Source of the DNA: Cyclospora cayetanensis
Taxonomy: Eukaryota; Apicomplexa; Conoidasida; Eucoccidiorida; Eimeriidae
Reading direction: 5' to 3'
Length of the DNA: 64,000 bases
Assembly: GCF_002999335.1 (NCBI RefSeq)
Contig: NW_020312192.1
Location: 1-64,000 of the forward strand
The notes under the pieces were generated by a model. It had not been told where the DNA came from, did no database searches, and saw only the letters and a list, made by a program, of their open reading frames with translations. Below are positions 24,732 to 39,743 of the stretch, in pieces (the stretch's first letter is position 1; every line of letters begins with the position of its first letter). Made by a program: the position numbers and the translations under genes.

Positions 24732-27700
24732 GAGCCTTTCCAGAAGCAGGTGCCAGATGGGCAGCCACGGAGGCTGGAGGGCCTTCTGCCCGATGCGGAA
24801 AAGCTTGACACCGTGCTAGAGAGAAACGGGGATGCTGAAAATGGATCGACGGAGGCAGAAGAAGCGGAACCAGAGAGGTATCGAGGCACTGAAGGGTCAG
24901 CAGCAGCAGAAGCTCCAGAACGCGTGTCTGCGCGTTTTTCAAGAAACAGCTCTGTCGGTAGGAGAGACACCGGAGAGGCTGTAGCAGCCATACGCGCATC
25001 CGAGGAACCTGCGGCCAGGGCACCGCGTGCCGAAGCCTCAGAGAAAGCAACGCGAGCTTTTGAAGGGAATGAAGTTGATGTTGAAGGAGGCTACGATGAA
25101 GAAGACGACGATAAAGAGCATGAGGAAGAAGCGCAAGTCCCCTTCCCAACTCTGCTACCAGGGGCGCCGCATGCGTTCCCCATTTTCCAGAAGCGGCGGC
25201 ATGCACCGCAACAGCGAGAGCAGCAGCAATGGTCAGGAGAGCCGCAGGAGAGGGGGGAGGCGGAGCACGACGACGACAACGATACGCAGCACCCACAAGC
25301 GCGAAAACAGAAGGATGTGGCATCATCGATGGTCCACTCGCCGCGTGGTTTCCAAGCGGCGTGGCAGTCTTCCGATTTTTACTGGCACTTTGGAGCAGCC
25401 GCTTGCGATCCCCCCGCGAGGCCGACAACGACCACGACGTCGCCTCCCCCTCTCCCCGCGCATGCGCAGCTTCCTAACGCATGCGAGGAGCACGACGCGG
25501 ATTACTACGGGCACGACCTCTCTCGCCGGGTGGCTTTGAGCTCTCTGGAGTGCCAGGAAAAGTGCAAAGAAACCGAAGCGTGTCAAGGCTACACCTTCCT
25601 GCCCAGACAGAGGATCTGTCTCCTAAAGTGGATGCTGCTCCCTAGGAAGGTCCCCCACTTTATAAGCGGTCCCAGGTGCTGTGAACAGACACCAGAGGCG
25701 GCGCTGCTGCTGCAGCAAGAGGGGCGAGCACCAGAAGAAAGCATGCTGCGGACTCAGCAACAGCAACCGCAGACGCAAGACGACGCGGATAGCCGTGCGA
25801 CGGCGTCTGCCACCAACCACAAGTGTGGCGCTAGCAGCGGCGGCGGCGGCAGCTGCCTCAATAACGACCAGCGCAGCGCCAGCAGCAAAAACGCCTGCCC
25901 CCCTAAGCGCACTCCCATGTGTCTCTGGCCAGGAAAGGGGCTTCCAGGAAACGACCTAGGCCCTCTCCTCAAGGAATGCGCCAGTGCAGCAGAGTGCCAG
26001 TTGCAGTGTGACCAGCATCTGCAATGCGGCCTGTGGGTGTACAGAGGGTCTCCCTACGAAGACTGCCAGCTCAAGGTGCTGCCTGCTGCTGCTGCGAGTG
26101 TGCTTGCTGCTGCCCCTGTCACTGTCTCCTTGAGTGCTCCCACATCCAGCGTCTCTCCGGATGCAGCAGTGGGCGTAGACACCCCGAAGGACCGGCTTAG
26201 CAGGCGTCAGATTCTATACCGCACAATCGAGAAGAATGGAGGCTTGTTTCCTTATGGGCATGCAATTACGGGACTGCCCGACTGCCCCTTGTTTGGAGAC
26301 CCCTCGAGGAAATCCAAGCCGCGGTGGAGGGCCTTAAAGCAGGAGGAGCGCAGACAGAAGCACGAGCGAAGAAAGGCTGAAAAAGCCGCCTCGAGAGCTA
26401 CAGCGAGACTCGAACGCACTCGACAACGGAAGCAAAAGAAGCAGGAAGAAGGCCTCGAGCGCCAACAGCAGCAAGACCGGCACGCAACGGAGCAGCAGCA
26501 AAAAGAAGCACAAGAGTACGGAGGAGAGCAGCACGAGCAGCAGCAAAAAGAAGCACAAGAGCACGGAGGAGAGCAGCACGAGCAGCAGCAAAAAGAAGCA
26601 CAAGAGCACGGAGGAGAGCAGCACGAGCAGCAGCAAAAAGAAGCACAAGAGCACGGAGGAGAGCAGCACGAGCAGCAGCAAAGAGAAGCACAAGAGCACG
26701 GAGGAGAGCAGCACGAGCAGCAGCAAAAAGAAGCACAAGAGCACGGAGGAGAGCAGCACGAGCAGCAGCAAGGATATCCAGATGCGTTGCTGCCAGGGAA
26801 AGAGTTAGAGGCGGCAGCGTTTGTATCCTCAGCACCCGAAGAGACACGAGGCACCATGCAGTTGCGCAACCAGAGAGACGTCCCCGAAGAACTAACAGCC
26901 AGCTCACAAACGCAAGAGCCGCCACAGATCCACCGCGAACAAGGCAAGCAAGCTTTACAGTCCTTGCAGCCCTTTGAGTGGACGGCAAAGGCCAACCCGG
27001 AGCACACCCTAGAGGCACTCCTAGCAAGGCCGCTACAGCTGCTGCAGCCACTAGAGAGCTCATCCCTCATGCAGAAGCCGACGCTACAAAGCGACTCTTC
27101 ACGCCCAGGAGGGCTGTTGTCTCAACCGTCCTTGACGCTCGCTAACGCAAGTGGGCAACAGCCGCAGCTGCTGCAACTGTTTCAGCCTCTTTCAGCACAT
27201 CAGCGGCCCACGCACGTGTCACTGCGGCAGGAGACGCAAGGGGTGCCCTCAGAAATGCAGTATCAGCCAGCCTCACAGACTCAAGGTGAGCAGGCACTCC
27301 AGACACAAGAGGTAACACCGCCTCTACACGAGAAGCAGCAGGACCACCCACAGCAGACGCCTCCCCCGCCACAACGCGAATCGCGGCAGCAGCAGCTGCA
27401 GCCGCTGCAGGAGACGGAAAATCAGCAGCCCGCAGCACCGCATTTTTTGCCGCTTCCACCGGTGCTTCCCAGCAGAGGCGGATTGCAGCTACCCCGCCTG
27501 GAACGGCAACAACAAATGCTCTCGAGGACGTGGCCTCCTCGTACTCACCCGCCACTCCGGAAAACAGCAGCGAAAACAGAGCTGCCTCAGCAGTTTGCCA
27601 CACAGCCAGAACAAGAGCGCCAGCTGCCTCTGTCCCCCGGTGCATTGCCCAAAGTTCGAGGCTTCCTGCACCAGGGAGGGCACTTGCTAGCCAACCGCCA

Positions 27701-27818
27701 AGCAGGGCAGCCAGTGCGAACCCCTCATGCGGAACCGAGTCTCTTCGGGAGCTCGCTAAGCGGCCGTTCGACGCCGCTGCCGTCTTTGCAGCCTCAGCAA
27801 GGGCGAGATCGGCAATGA
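22395..27818 (+). CDS. Secreted PAN/Apple-domain protein with Gln-rich linkers and tandem repeat
   Basis: Five exons, 22395-22689, 22829-23037, 23190-23332, 23406-23758 and 24103-27818, agree in phase and give about 1571 residues. A hydrophobic stretch (LLSPLPLLLLLLAAAAAS, residues about 50-67) suggests secretion. Cys-rich PAN/Apple-like modules: about 110-190 (VPSPEACRAICRAAAPRCKY), 334-400 (IPSPAVCRRLCLAASGCTHY), 792-860 (LSSLECQEKCKETEACQGY, ending ISGPRCC) and 930-1060 (SAAECQLQCDQHLQCGLW). Linkers are rich in Gln, Glu and Lys. Residues about 1130-1223 are six 15-residue repeats. The tail is Gln/Pro-rich and no C-terminal membrane anchor is seen. Apicomplexan PAN proteins are often micronemal adhesins, for example MIC5 of Eimeria; that location is inferred here. 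The Met is the last good ATG before the hydrophobic segment and leaves a long leader of about 47 residues. Confidence 0.85.
26493..26768 (+). repeat. 45-bp coding tandem repeat, six units
   Basis: Six nearly identical 45-bp units in the PAN gene, each encoding KEAQEHGGEQHEQQQ, with single changes (Tyr for His in the first unit, Arg for Lys in the fifth). High identity suggests recent expansion or homogenisation. Confidence 0.92.
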
Positions 27819-29046
27819 CTGCAAGCGCCTCGCAGAAGCTGTGCAAGAGGAGCGGCTTCGTGTAGGGCGAATTTGACAAGCGGCAGCCTCGCGAGCCGAA
27901 GAGACGGCGGCTGTTGGACTGCGCTACCTGCAGAACTAGCAGCGCCTCTAAGCGCATGTGCTGCTCGCTAAACCGTCGGCGCCTCCCTGTGTGCGTGAGG
28001 GAAGGTCAGTCCGGAGGCAAGGGAAACAACAGCAGCATCGTCGGAGTTAATAGCCCGAACAACCAGGGAAGGCAACGGGAGCGCTCGCTCAGTTGCATGC
28101 CATGCTTACAGGGCTTTTTCAGAAGCTTTCGTGGCGGGTGCACCAAAGCCAGCGGCAGCGAAATCGTCCGCAAAAAACGCCGCAAAAAAGGAAATATGCT
28201 TGGTGGCGGGGGCCAGTTGTTTGCACCACACGGGTTGGAAAGAAGCAGAGTCATAGAAATCTATGCAAGCCGTGCAGATCCTCCATACGGACGGTATTAC
28301 ATATTGACACACACCTCCTGTGAGGAGGCGCCTGGTGCGTGTTTCCCGCGAATGCGCCATCAGCAGCAGTTACAGCAGCAGCTACAGCAGCAGTTACAGC
28401 AGTTACAGCCGCAAGACCAAAAAGACAGCAAGATCGACCTCCAAAAATGGCAGGTCGACCTCCTTTTGGTGGCAGCAATCATGCACGATACGGAAAGCGC
28501 TACTGCTGCGGCCTAGCAGCGGAAGCCCACCGTATCATGCATTGAGTCCTTCTTCCTTTTTCGAGATCTAAATGAAGTTTTTATGGTGCAATTCTAGCAA
28601 TGCACCGAACTTAGTTTCTAATTGATGCATGTTTTCCGTGCTAGTAGCCAGAGAGCGGCGTTTTGTGCAGCCGCATGCCTTCAGTCATCCGCTGCCGACC
28701 GACGCATGCGATCTCTGTCGCTCTCGCGTATGCCACCACAGTTGTCGATACCGCTGCTGCTGCTGCACGAGCTGTCTTGTAGTTTTTGTTGCTATTGCTT
28801 AAGGACTGGCCAGTGAATGGAAGCTGCATTCGAGACACGGCTGTGCATAAGCTGGATGTAGTAGTATTCGTATGTCGGTGGTCTCTGGCACGGCTACTGC
28901 CCAACAGGCCTAAAGCACACGTGGAGGGGGGAAGGGTTCGTATAGCTCTGAAGGATCCTAGTCACTTTCCTGCTCGTGTTTGCTGCTCACCTGTCCTCTG
29001 CTTGCCTACAATATTTCCTGAAGGCTCCTCGACACCACAGGACGCC
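27819..29046. other. Spacer between PAN gene and DAD1, with a hairpin
   Basis: No convincing gene. The segment 27900-28515 is open on the plus strand but lacks family resemblance. A direct repeat of CGACCTCC about 20 bases apart (28436 and 28456) and a hairpin at 28481-28542 stand out. The end should contain the DAD1 promoter. Confidence 0.5.
28481..28542 (-). other. Imperfect hairpin, 13-bp outer stem
   Basis: Arms ATGCACGATACGG (28481-28493) and CCGTATCATGCAT (28530-28542) pair at 12 of 13 positions. A second short stem, CTGCT (28503-28507) with AGCAG (28515-28519), closes a seven-base loop. Four imperfect pairs are A-C or C-A on the plus strand and become G-U in a minus-strand RNA. Could be a structured RNA, a terminator-like element or a decayed inverted repeat. 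Confidence 0.5.
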
Positions 29047-29692
29047 ATGAGGCCGCACTCTCGCCGCAGTAGTAGTACACAGCACGCCCAGCAGCGAGGT
29101 GGCCGTTCGGCTGCCAGCCATCGAGCAGCACCAGATGCATCGGAGGAACCAACGGAATCCTGGAATAACATCTCTAGTGGCCCTACTGAGAACGCTCTAG
29201 ACGCTTCTCGCAGCAGGAAGGGCAGCGACGGTTTGCGGCTCCTCTTCCACACGGCGTGGCGTACATACACCGCAAAAAACCCCAAGCACGTACAGCTCCT
29301 CGATGCGTTCATAGTTTGGCTGGTGGTGACGCTTCTGCTCCTGTTGTCTTTTCCAGTGTTTTCCAGAACGTCATTCCCCAAACGTTCCTTCACAGCCGCT
29401 GTCTTTTCCTCCGGAGGAACAGCCGCCCTCGCCGGATGCCTACGCGCTCAGGTATGCGCTTTCTGCTTTTCTCGTCATAGGCTATTTTCGATTCTTCTGC
29501 CTCTTCGTGCCTGCTGCTGCACGCCCCCCTCGTGTGTCTGTGAATGTCTGTGTCTGTGAATGTATGTTTTTGGTGTGTCATGCACAGCTGGTGGACCCTG
29601 AGACGTTCCGGCTGTCGGAGGCGAGAGCAGTAGCAGACTTTCTGCTATGTTGCTTAGTTCTACAGATACTCTGCTTCTGCTTTCTTGGGTAA
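29047..29692 (+). CDS. DAD1: DAD1/Ost2 oligosaccharyltransferase subunit
   Basis: Small membrane subunit of the oligosaccharyltransferase, which transfers glycan to Asn of nascent proteins in the ER. Exons 29047-29451 and 29588-29692 join in phase 0 through GTATGC and CATGCACAG, giving 169 residues. The DAD1 pattern is clear: a YxxxNPKHVQLLDAF entry, a first membrane segment (IVWLVVTLLLLLSFPVF), a second (FSSGGTAALAGCLRAQ), then EARAVADFLLCCLVLQ and the terminal FCFLG, matching the family ending of FADFxxxxxxLHxxVxNFLG. Odd: about 70 extra residues at the N-terminus, rich in Ser, Arg and His, compared with the usual roughly 113-residue protein. A later start is not excluded, but no Met lies close to the conserved part. 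The family call is firm. Confidence 0.92.
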
Positions 29693-30240
29693 GAGGAGCT
29701 GCGCCTTAGCAGCAGCTCGGCTTCCCTCCCGCGAGAAAAGGGTTCTCTGCTGGGGATACAGCAGGCGGAGGCAGCAATAGCTGCGTTGCCTCAGGCAGCT
29801 AGGGATGGGTTTCTTGAACAGCTTCTCTTCCCAGCGAGGCGGCTCCTCGAGAGCCTCCTGAGAGACCGCCTCCGCACATACGTGTACCCCCAGTGTCGAA
29901 GCAGCCGGTGACACCGGCAGAACGCAATCGTGTTCATCTACAGCGGCAGACATCGAGGCAGACATCAGCCCGCGATGGTGCACAGCCTAAAGAGTCTGCT
30001 CCCGGCATGGCCATGTAGGCGGCCACTGCGCGTGTGGCAGTTGCAGAGCTCCCGTAAATACACAGCTGCTAACACAGCCACAGCTGCAGCGGCACATGAA
30101 AGTGTTTTGGCTGCTGTTGCTCAAAAGGTTTTTGGTGCACGGTGTACTTCGTATGCATTTGCTGCGCAAATGATTTTGCGAAACTATTTAGTTAGCTAGA
30201 TACATGCCCCCTCCTCGAAGGGCAGCCTCTAGCCTTCCGA
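29693..30240. other. Convergent spacer after DAD1
   Basis: Between the ends of DAD1 (plus) and the Gln-rich gene (minus). No gene recognised. It should hold both 3' UTRs; no clear polyadenylation signal was picked out. Confidence 0.5.
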
Positions 30241-31624
30241 CTAGCGGGAGGGGACTTTGGAGTTTGATTTTTCTTCCGAGGAGCTGGAGGGGGGGTGCCG
30301 CGACTGCGTAGACGGCCGTGGCGTGCAGCGGGAGCCGCCGGTACGAGCCGAATATACACCCCAGTCGGCAACTGCGGCTGCAGCAGCAGCGCAGCCGCCT
30401 CCAGGATACCTCGGGGAAGGGGGGTCTTTAGAACTTGCGCACAGAGAGCGCCATTCGGATGCGACTCGAGAACTGCCCCCCATAATCTTCTGCTCAGTGG
30501 CGTACTGCTGCACTGGCAGTCTGACACCTGCGCGTTCGCGTCGCCAGCTGCGGCGAGACTTCCACACGCCGCTTTTTACCTCTGCCAAGTCGCTGTGCCG
30601 CTGCTGCGGGGGATAGCGGCTGGGTTGCTGCTCTGGAGGGGAATAGGCACGGAAGTAGTAGGGTGACTCCGGGGCAGAAGGCTTACCGTAACTGTGCAAG
30701 CGCCTACGCGGCTGATCCTCCTGCTGCTGTTTCTCGCTGCAATACTGCGACATTTCGCGCGAAGGCGGTCTCACCTCTCTGGAAGCAGCTCCGTGACTTC
30801 GCCAAGCGACAGCGGCGGAAGGAGACTGCGAGCGACGAGCCAGCCTACGAGGGGGGAAGGGGCCATGCGGTGCGCCTTCCCGCGACGCCTCTTGCAGACG
30901 CCAGCGCGGCTGCTCTTCCTGTCGCTCTTGCCGCTGCTCGACGTGCCCCCCCCTCGCATGCCCAGACAGCACGGGAGAAAAAAGCGCTTCCTCCTCCTCG
31001 CGATGCGCCTCGACTCGGTGCAGAGCAACCGCTTCTCGTGCAAGCGCGGCTGCAGCTGAGTCACCCTGAAAGCCTCGCAGGCTGAAATCTCTTGGAGGCA
31101 ACAATGCCTGTGGCAAAGGCAGCTCAGGCCTGCCGCTGGGGTGTCTGCGGAGATCTTGTTTCTGCTCCGTTCGTTGCGAGGGAAGACGCACCAGCGCCTG
31201 CACCTGTTGCGATTGCCTCTTTGCATGATGCTGATGTTCATATTCATGCACACGCTTCTGCTCCTCCCAGCCTCTCTGCCGCTGCTCGGGGGGGTAATAC
31301 TCGCTACATCCTGCGGCGTGCTGCTCGCTGCCTCTCGACTGCCTCACTCTCCTCCACTGCTGCTGCGCCTCTTGCTGACGCCAATCCTGCTCTTCCTGAT
31401 GCAAGCGCCACCCCTGCTGCCTATTGCTGCGCTGCTCGTGTGTCAACTGCTGCCCCCCTTCGTGCTGCTGCTGCTGCTGCTGCTGCTGCGCAGCTCTTGG
31501 GGGGAGGCATTCATGCCGCTGCTGCTGCCGCTGCTGCTCAGCTCTCGGGGGGAGGCATTCATGCCGCTGCTGCTGCTGTTGCTGCCGCTGCTGCTGCTCA
31601 GCTCTTTGGGGGAGGCCTTCATGC

Positions 31625-31656
<32 letters not shown>

Positions 31657-31865
31657 AGCTCTCGGGGGAAGGCGTTCATGCCGCTGATGCTGCTGCTGCT
31701 GCTGCTCAACTCTCGGAGGGAGGCCTTCATGCCGCTGCTGCTGCTGCTGCTGCTGCCGCTGCTGCTGCTGCTGCTCAGCTCTCGGGGGGAGGCGTTCATG
31801 CCGCTGCTGCTGCTGTTGCTGCTGCTGTTGCTGCTGCTCAGCTCTCGGGGGGAGGCGTTCATGCC

Positions 31866-31899
<34 letters not shown>

Positions 31900-31963
31900 C
31901 GCAGCTCTTGGGGGGAGGCCTTCATGCTGCTGCTGCTGCTGCTGCTGCCGCTGCTGCTGCTGC

Positions 31964-32001
<38 letters not shown>

Positions 32002-33638
32002 AGTTCTCGACGCCCCTTCATGCCGCTGCTGCTGCTGCTGCCGCTGCTGCTGCTCAGTTCTCGACGCCCCTTCATGCCGCTGCTGTTGCTGCTGCGGGGG
32101 ATTGCCAGGCGGAGATATTGCGTCCTTCTGAGCGAACGCTTGCTGCAGGTTGGCGTCTCTGCTGCTGTTGGCGTCTCTCCTGCTGAGGGTGCTGCTGCTG
32201 CTCTTCCGCACGGGGGCACTACTGAAGCCGCCTGCCGTTGCCTGCGGCGTCTGCCTCTGCTGCTTGGCATCTGGTTGTTGCCACTGCCGATGAATTTCTT
32301 GCCTTCGTTGTTGAGGCTGAAGAAGCCTGGAGAGCTGCGTCTTTTCTTCTGAGGCTTTCAGTTGGTGTTTGCCAAGCCGCTGCAGCTGCTGCTGGTTGTG
32401 CTCCTCCTCCTCCTGCAGGGGGAGAGGCGGCAAGCCAGTCGAGGAAGCACCGTTTTTCTGCGTGACTTTTCGGCGAGAACGCTGCGAATCTGCAGAAGGA
32501 AGCGCACTCGCGGGCAGCTCTGCCTGCGGCTGTCGCGGCAGCTGCCGCTGTGGTGGCTGAAAGGAATGAAGCTCCGAGGCTGCCACGCAAGTGTCTGCCT
32601 CGCGCCGTCCCTCGCGCATGCATTCGGCAGCAGACGCCGCCGAATGCATGGGGGGGAACGCTGGGCAGGGAACGAACGATGCAGCTGGAGCGACACTGGC
32701 GCAAACAGACCGTGCAGCATGTGGCGGGGGAGGGGGGGGCAGCTCAGACAAAGCTGACGGCGACATGCGCAGCCGCAGCATTGCCTGCTGCTCATCCTGA
32801 TGGGAAGATGCTGCTGCAGCAAGCGCAGCAGTACGCGGTCGAAGCAGAGGCATGCGCTGCTCAGCAGTCTCGCGGCTTCGTGCAGCTTTGGCTTGCAGAC
32901 TCGAAAGTGATTGAGCTGGGGGATGCTCTGCAAGGCAAACACGCATGCGAAGTCTATCGCCTGAATGAAACGAGATGCCTATTCGCGTTCAGAGCAGCAG
33001 CTTGTCTTCTGCAGCGCAGACAGACGTCCACACAAGACTCTGAAGCGCAAAAAGACAGGGGATACACAGCCTCCTGGAGGCGCTGTATCCTCTGCTCTGC
33101 CAGAGAGAGAAGCCACTTACCCCTCACAGGATATCTGCTGTGCGTACCCACACAGCTGCTGCTTCCGAGAGATGCCGCCTGCGCTTCCTGCTGCTGCACT
33201 GTTTCTCCTAAGCCCTCTGGAAGGTTGGGTAGGTAGAAACGCGCTTTTTCAAGGCAGCAACTGCTGCTGCTGCTGCTGCTGCTGCACTGGTAGCGTGCCT
33301 GCTTGAAGGACCTCTCCTTACCGCTCTCCCAAGGCGCATCACCTACCGCTGCACTCAAACGAACAGCATACACCGCAGTTGCTGCCAAAAATCGACAAAG
33401 TCTCATCACGCTGGAATCAAGAGCAGCAGCAGTAGCAGGCAGCAGACAGACAGACGCCAAACAGCCATCTGGAGGTGTCGCAACGGCGGCAGTATCTCAA
33501 GAGCAGTAAGCCAACCTTCATGCACTGTTCGTTTCATCGCATGCCGTATGACGCCCTCTCCACATGGATCGCCTTCCCTGGTGCACAGAAGCACTCTGTA
33601 TGGTCTTCTTTCCTGCAATACAGGAGCTGCACGCTGCC

Positions 33639-33669
<31 letters not shown>

Positions 33670-34413
33670 TCGCGGCAGCAGCAGCGCGCGGCGACCCGCA
33701 GATTCGAAGGCACTCAACGGTGTATTCTCCTTGATGCCTTTTGCCGTCGCAATTGTGGGTGCTGGATTGAGCTGAACTCGTCGGTGTCTGTCTGTCACTG
33801 CATGCTCCTGCTGCTGCACGGCGTGTGGAGGGTGCCTCTCGAGTTCCTCCATTTCGTGCAGGTGCTTTAGGGCAGGCTTTGCATGCAAGCAGACGCGAAT
33901 GCTGCGATTTGTGCATCCTGGCGAGGTGCTCCGGTAGGGGGGAAGCGCGACTGGCTGTTCGTAGTGGTGGTTGTTGCGGTGTAGACGTATCCTGGGGTCG
34001 CTACGTTTCTCTGGCAGTGTTGTTTCTCTGCTCCTGAAAGAGGAAGGCGCTTCGACAGAGGCTTCATGCCACCTCGGGGTAGCGGCAGTGCTGCTTCTGC
34101 CGCGCAAGCTGCATGCGCAGTCGAGAGCCGTAGTAGTAGAGGGAGCTTCGAGATCCGGGGGGGGGGGGAAGGGGGGAGGAAGGATGTTGTGATGCCCCCT
34201 AGCCGCAGAGGCAGGATGGTGACGACTGCCTTTGCCAATTGCCGCGGCAGCAGCAGCAGCAGCGGCAGCTGCTGCTGCTGCGTCTACAGCGCGCGCAGTC
34301 TCGTCATATGCCGCATGTCTGTCTGCAAGGGGGGGGGCGGTGACGAGACAGCTGCGAGAGGGGGGGGGGCTGCTGCTGCTGCTGTTGTTGTGCAGCATGG
34401 TCGGATCTGTCAA
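30241..34413 (-). CDS. Gln-rich repeat protein, function unknown
   Basis: Not recognised. The main exon, 32927-30241 (about 895 codons), joins in phase to 33298-33121 and that to 33410-33347. A further open stretch, 34413 to about 33508 (about 300 residues, from a good ATG, with non-repetitive sequence such as GIKENTPLSAFESAGRR), may be the first exon, but its junction to 33410 is unresolved. Alternatively, translation may start at ATG 33406, where MRLCRFLAATAVYAVRLSAA looks like a signal peptide. The main exon carries about ten imperfect copies of RHExLPPRAEQQQQ with expanding Gln tracts, then an Arg/Ser/Pro-rich tail. The strand choice rests on the splice phases and because the antisense reading is only poly-Leu. 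Nuclear or RNA-related roles would fit the composition but are speculation. Confidence 0.52.
31430..32100 (-). repeat. CAG-rich coding repeat, RHExLPPRAE plus poly-Gln
   Basis: Ten or eleven units of variable length in the Gln-rich gene. Each has a fixed core encoding Arg-His-Glu-x-Leu-Pro-Pro-Arg-Ala-Glu/Ala and a CAG run of 3-17 codons. Core spacing varies through the CAG length only. Confidence 0.85.
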
Positions 34414-34932
34414 TACGCCTTGAGGTGCCTTCTGAGGCAGCCAGCTGTAACGACACTGCTGGCGTTAGTTCGCGCGCACGTGGCTCCGCAGTGTCTACCC
34501 AGGTGCTCGGCATCTCCCTTCCGCTTCGTCCTGCTGAAACAAGAAGCGCAATTGGGGAAGAACGCGTGCAGCAGCAGCAGCACTTCAAGGGCTGTCTGTC
34601 AGTTTGTGTTGCAACGGCTGCTGCTGCGCCCAGTTTCAATAGTCGCTGCAGCGGAGGCTGCTCATGCTGCTGCCGCCTCGACAGCTACAGCAAGCGGCGA
34701 GATATCAAGCATAAAGCAGCACATTCTTGGCGTACTGCATTATTGCGAAGTGTGCAGCCTTTTGTGTGGCTCTTCTTGTGCTCGGCTTGCACTGCAGGAG
34801 GAGGCGCTGCCGCTGATGCGGCGTCTGCTGCATGCAGCCGCATGCAGCAGACACCGCGTTTCCACAGAACCATGCGTGATAAAGAATGGGGCAACCTCTG
34901 CAATTTAAAGAGTTAAGAGTTTTATGACTTTG

Positions 34933-34965
<33 letters not shown>

Positions 34966-35949
34966 TTGTGTCTGTGTGTGTGTGTGTTCGTGTATGCCTC
35001 CTTCATGCGCCACTGTCTCCGTCCGGCTGCTGCGGCTGGTGACGGCGTTCTTCGTGCTGGAGGCGCTTCGATCCTTCCTGCCTCTCAGCGAAGTCGCTTT
35101 CCAGAAACGTGTTCTAGAAAACGTTTTCTTGGGCTTTTTCGAGGGGGGGAGGCGTGCTCGCGCTCCCCGGGGGGTACGGGGGAAGGGGAAGGAAGGGATT
35201 CTTCTGAATTGGCGCGAAAGCAGCGTTCTTGCCTTAGAGTTGCTGAATGTCTTCTGCTTCTTCCGCGGCTGTAGGCGGCAGGGGCTGAAAGCACGTTGAA
35301 GTGCATCCGCAAGGGAGGCGTTGTTCGATATATATATAAATATATCGAGTGCGTGGCGTGGTGTGGAGTGGAGTAGTCAGTCACCTTCAAGCAAGGGCCA
35401 CATTGACAGCAGCTGCCGCTAGCGCTGCTGAAGCGGCATTCAAATTTTGTGGAATTTCGCGTGACACTTCAGTGGGGGGTGGCTGAAGGGGCGGCGCTCG
35501 CAGATGTTGGGGGCAGCTGGTAGCCGATTTGGCCCCTCTCAAGCAGCCGGGTAAGAAATACAGAGAGAGAGGGAGAGGGAGGGAGAGAGGGAGAGAGAGG
35601 TAGAGAGACAGAGAGAGAGGGAGAGGGAGGGAGAGAGACAGAGGGAGGGAGTGAGGGAGAGAGAGAGAGGGAGGGAGAGTCAGAGAGAGAGAGGGAGAGG
35701 GAGGTAGAGAGACAGATATATATATAGAGACACAGACACAGAGAGAGATACAGACACACAGACAGATACAGACACAGACAGATACAGACAGATACAGACA
35801 CAGAGAGAGAAGAAGTCGAGTAGTGCTTTTACGGGAGGCTTCCAGGAAGATTTATGTGTGTGTGTGTGTCGGACTATGTGTCTCTGTGAGGATGCATGTG
35901 CATCTGTCTGTGGTCGTGTGTCTTGTGTCTGTGTTTTATACGCTTGCAG
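34414..35949. other. Gap holding the unresolved 5' end of the WDR82 gene
   Basis: Between the Gln-rich gene and the first resolved WDR82 exon. Contains a (TG)n tract (34929-34990) and a GAGAGAGG tract (35560-35805). The first exon and ATG of the WD40 gene should be here; candidate ATGs near 34997-35004 give peptides that do not resemble the WDR82 N-terminus. Confidence 0.5.
35560..35805. repeat. GA-rich microsatellite
   Basis: GAGAGAGG-type tract passing into CAGACACAGAGA units. Probably upstream of, or in the first intron of, the WDR82 gene. Confidence 0.9.

Positions 35950-39743
<3,794 letters not shown>

Noticed and set aside
27142..27957. Minus-strand open stretch of about 270 codons with Ala-rich sequence
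   Set aside because: Antisense to the Gln/Pro-rich tail of the PAN gene, which is continuous with its PAN modules on the plus strand. It has no family motif.
31141..32352. Plus-strand open stretch of about 400 codons, almost all Leu
   Set aside because: Antisense reading of CAG tracts. The minus strand has phase-consistent splices and conserved repeat cores.
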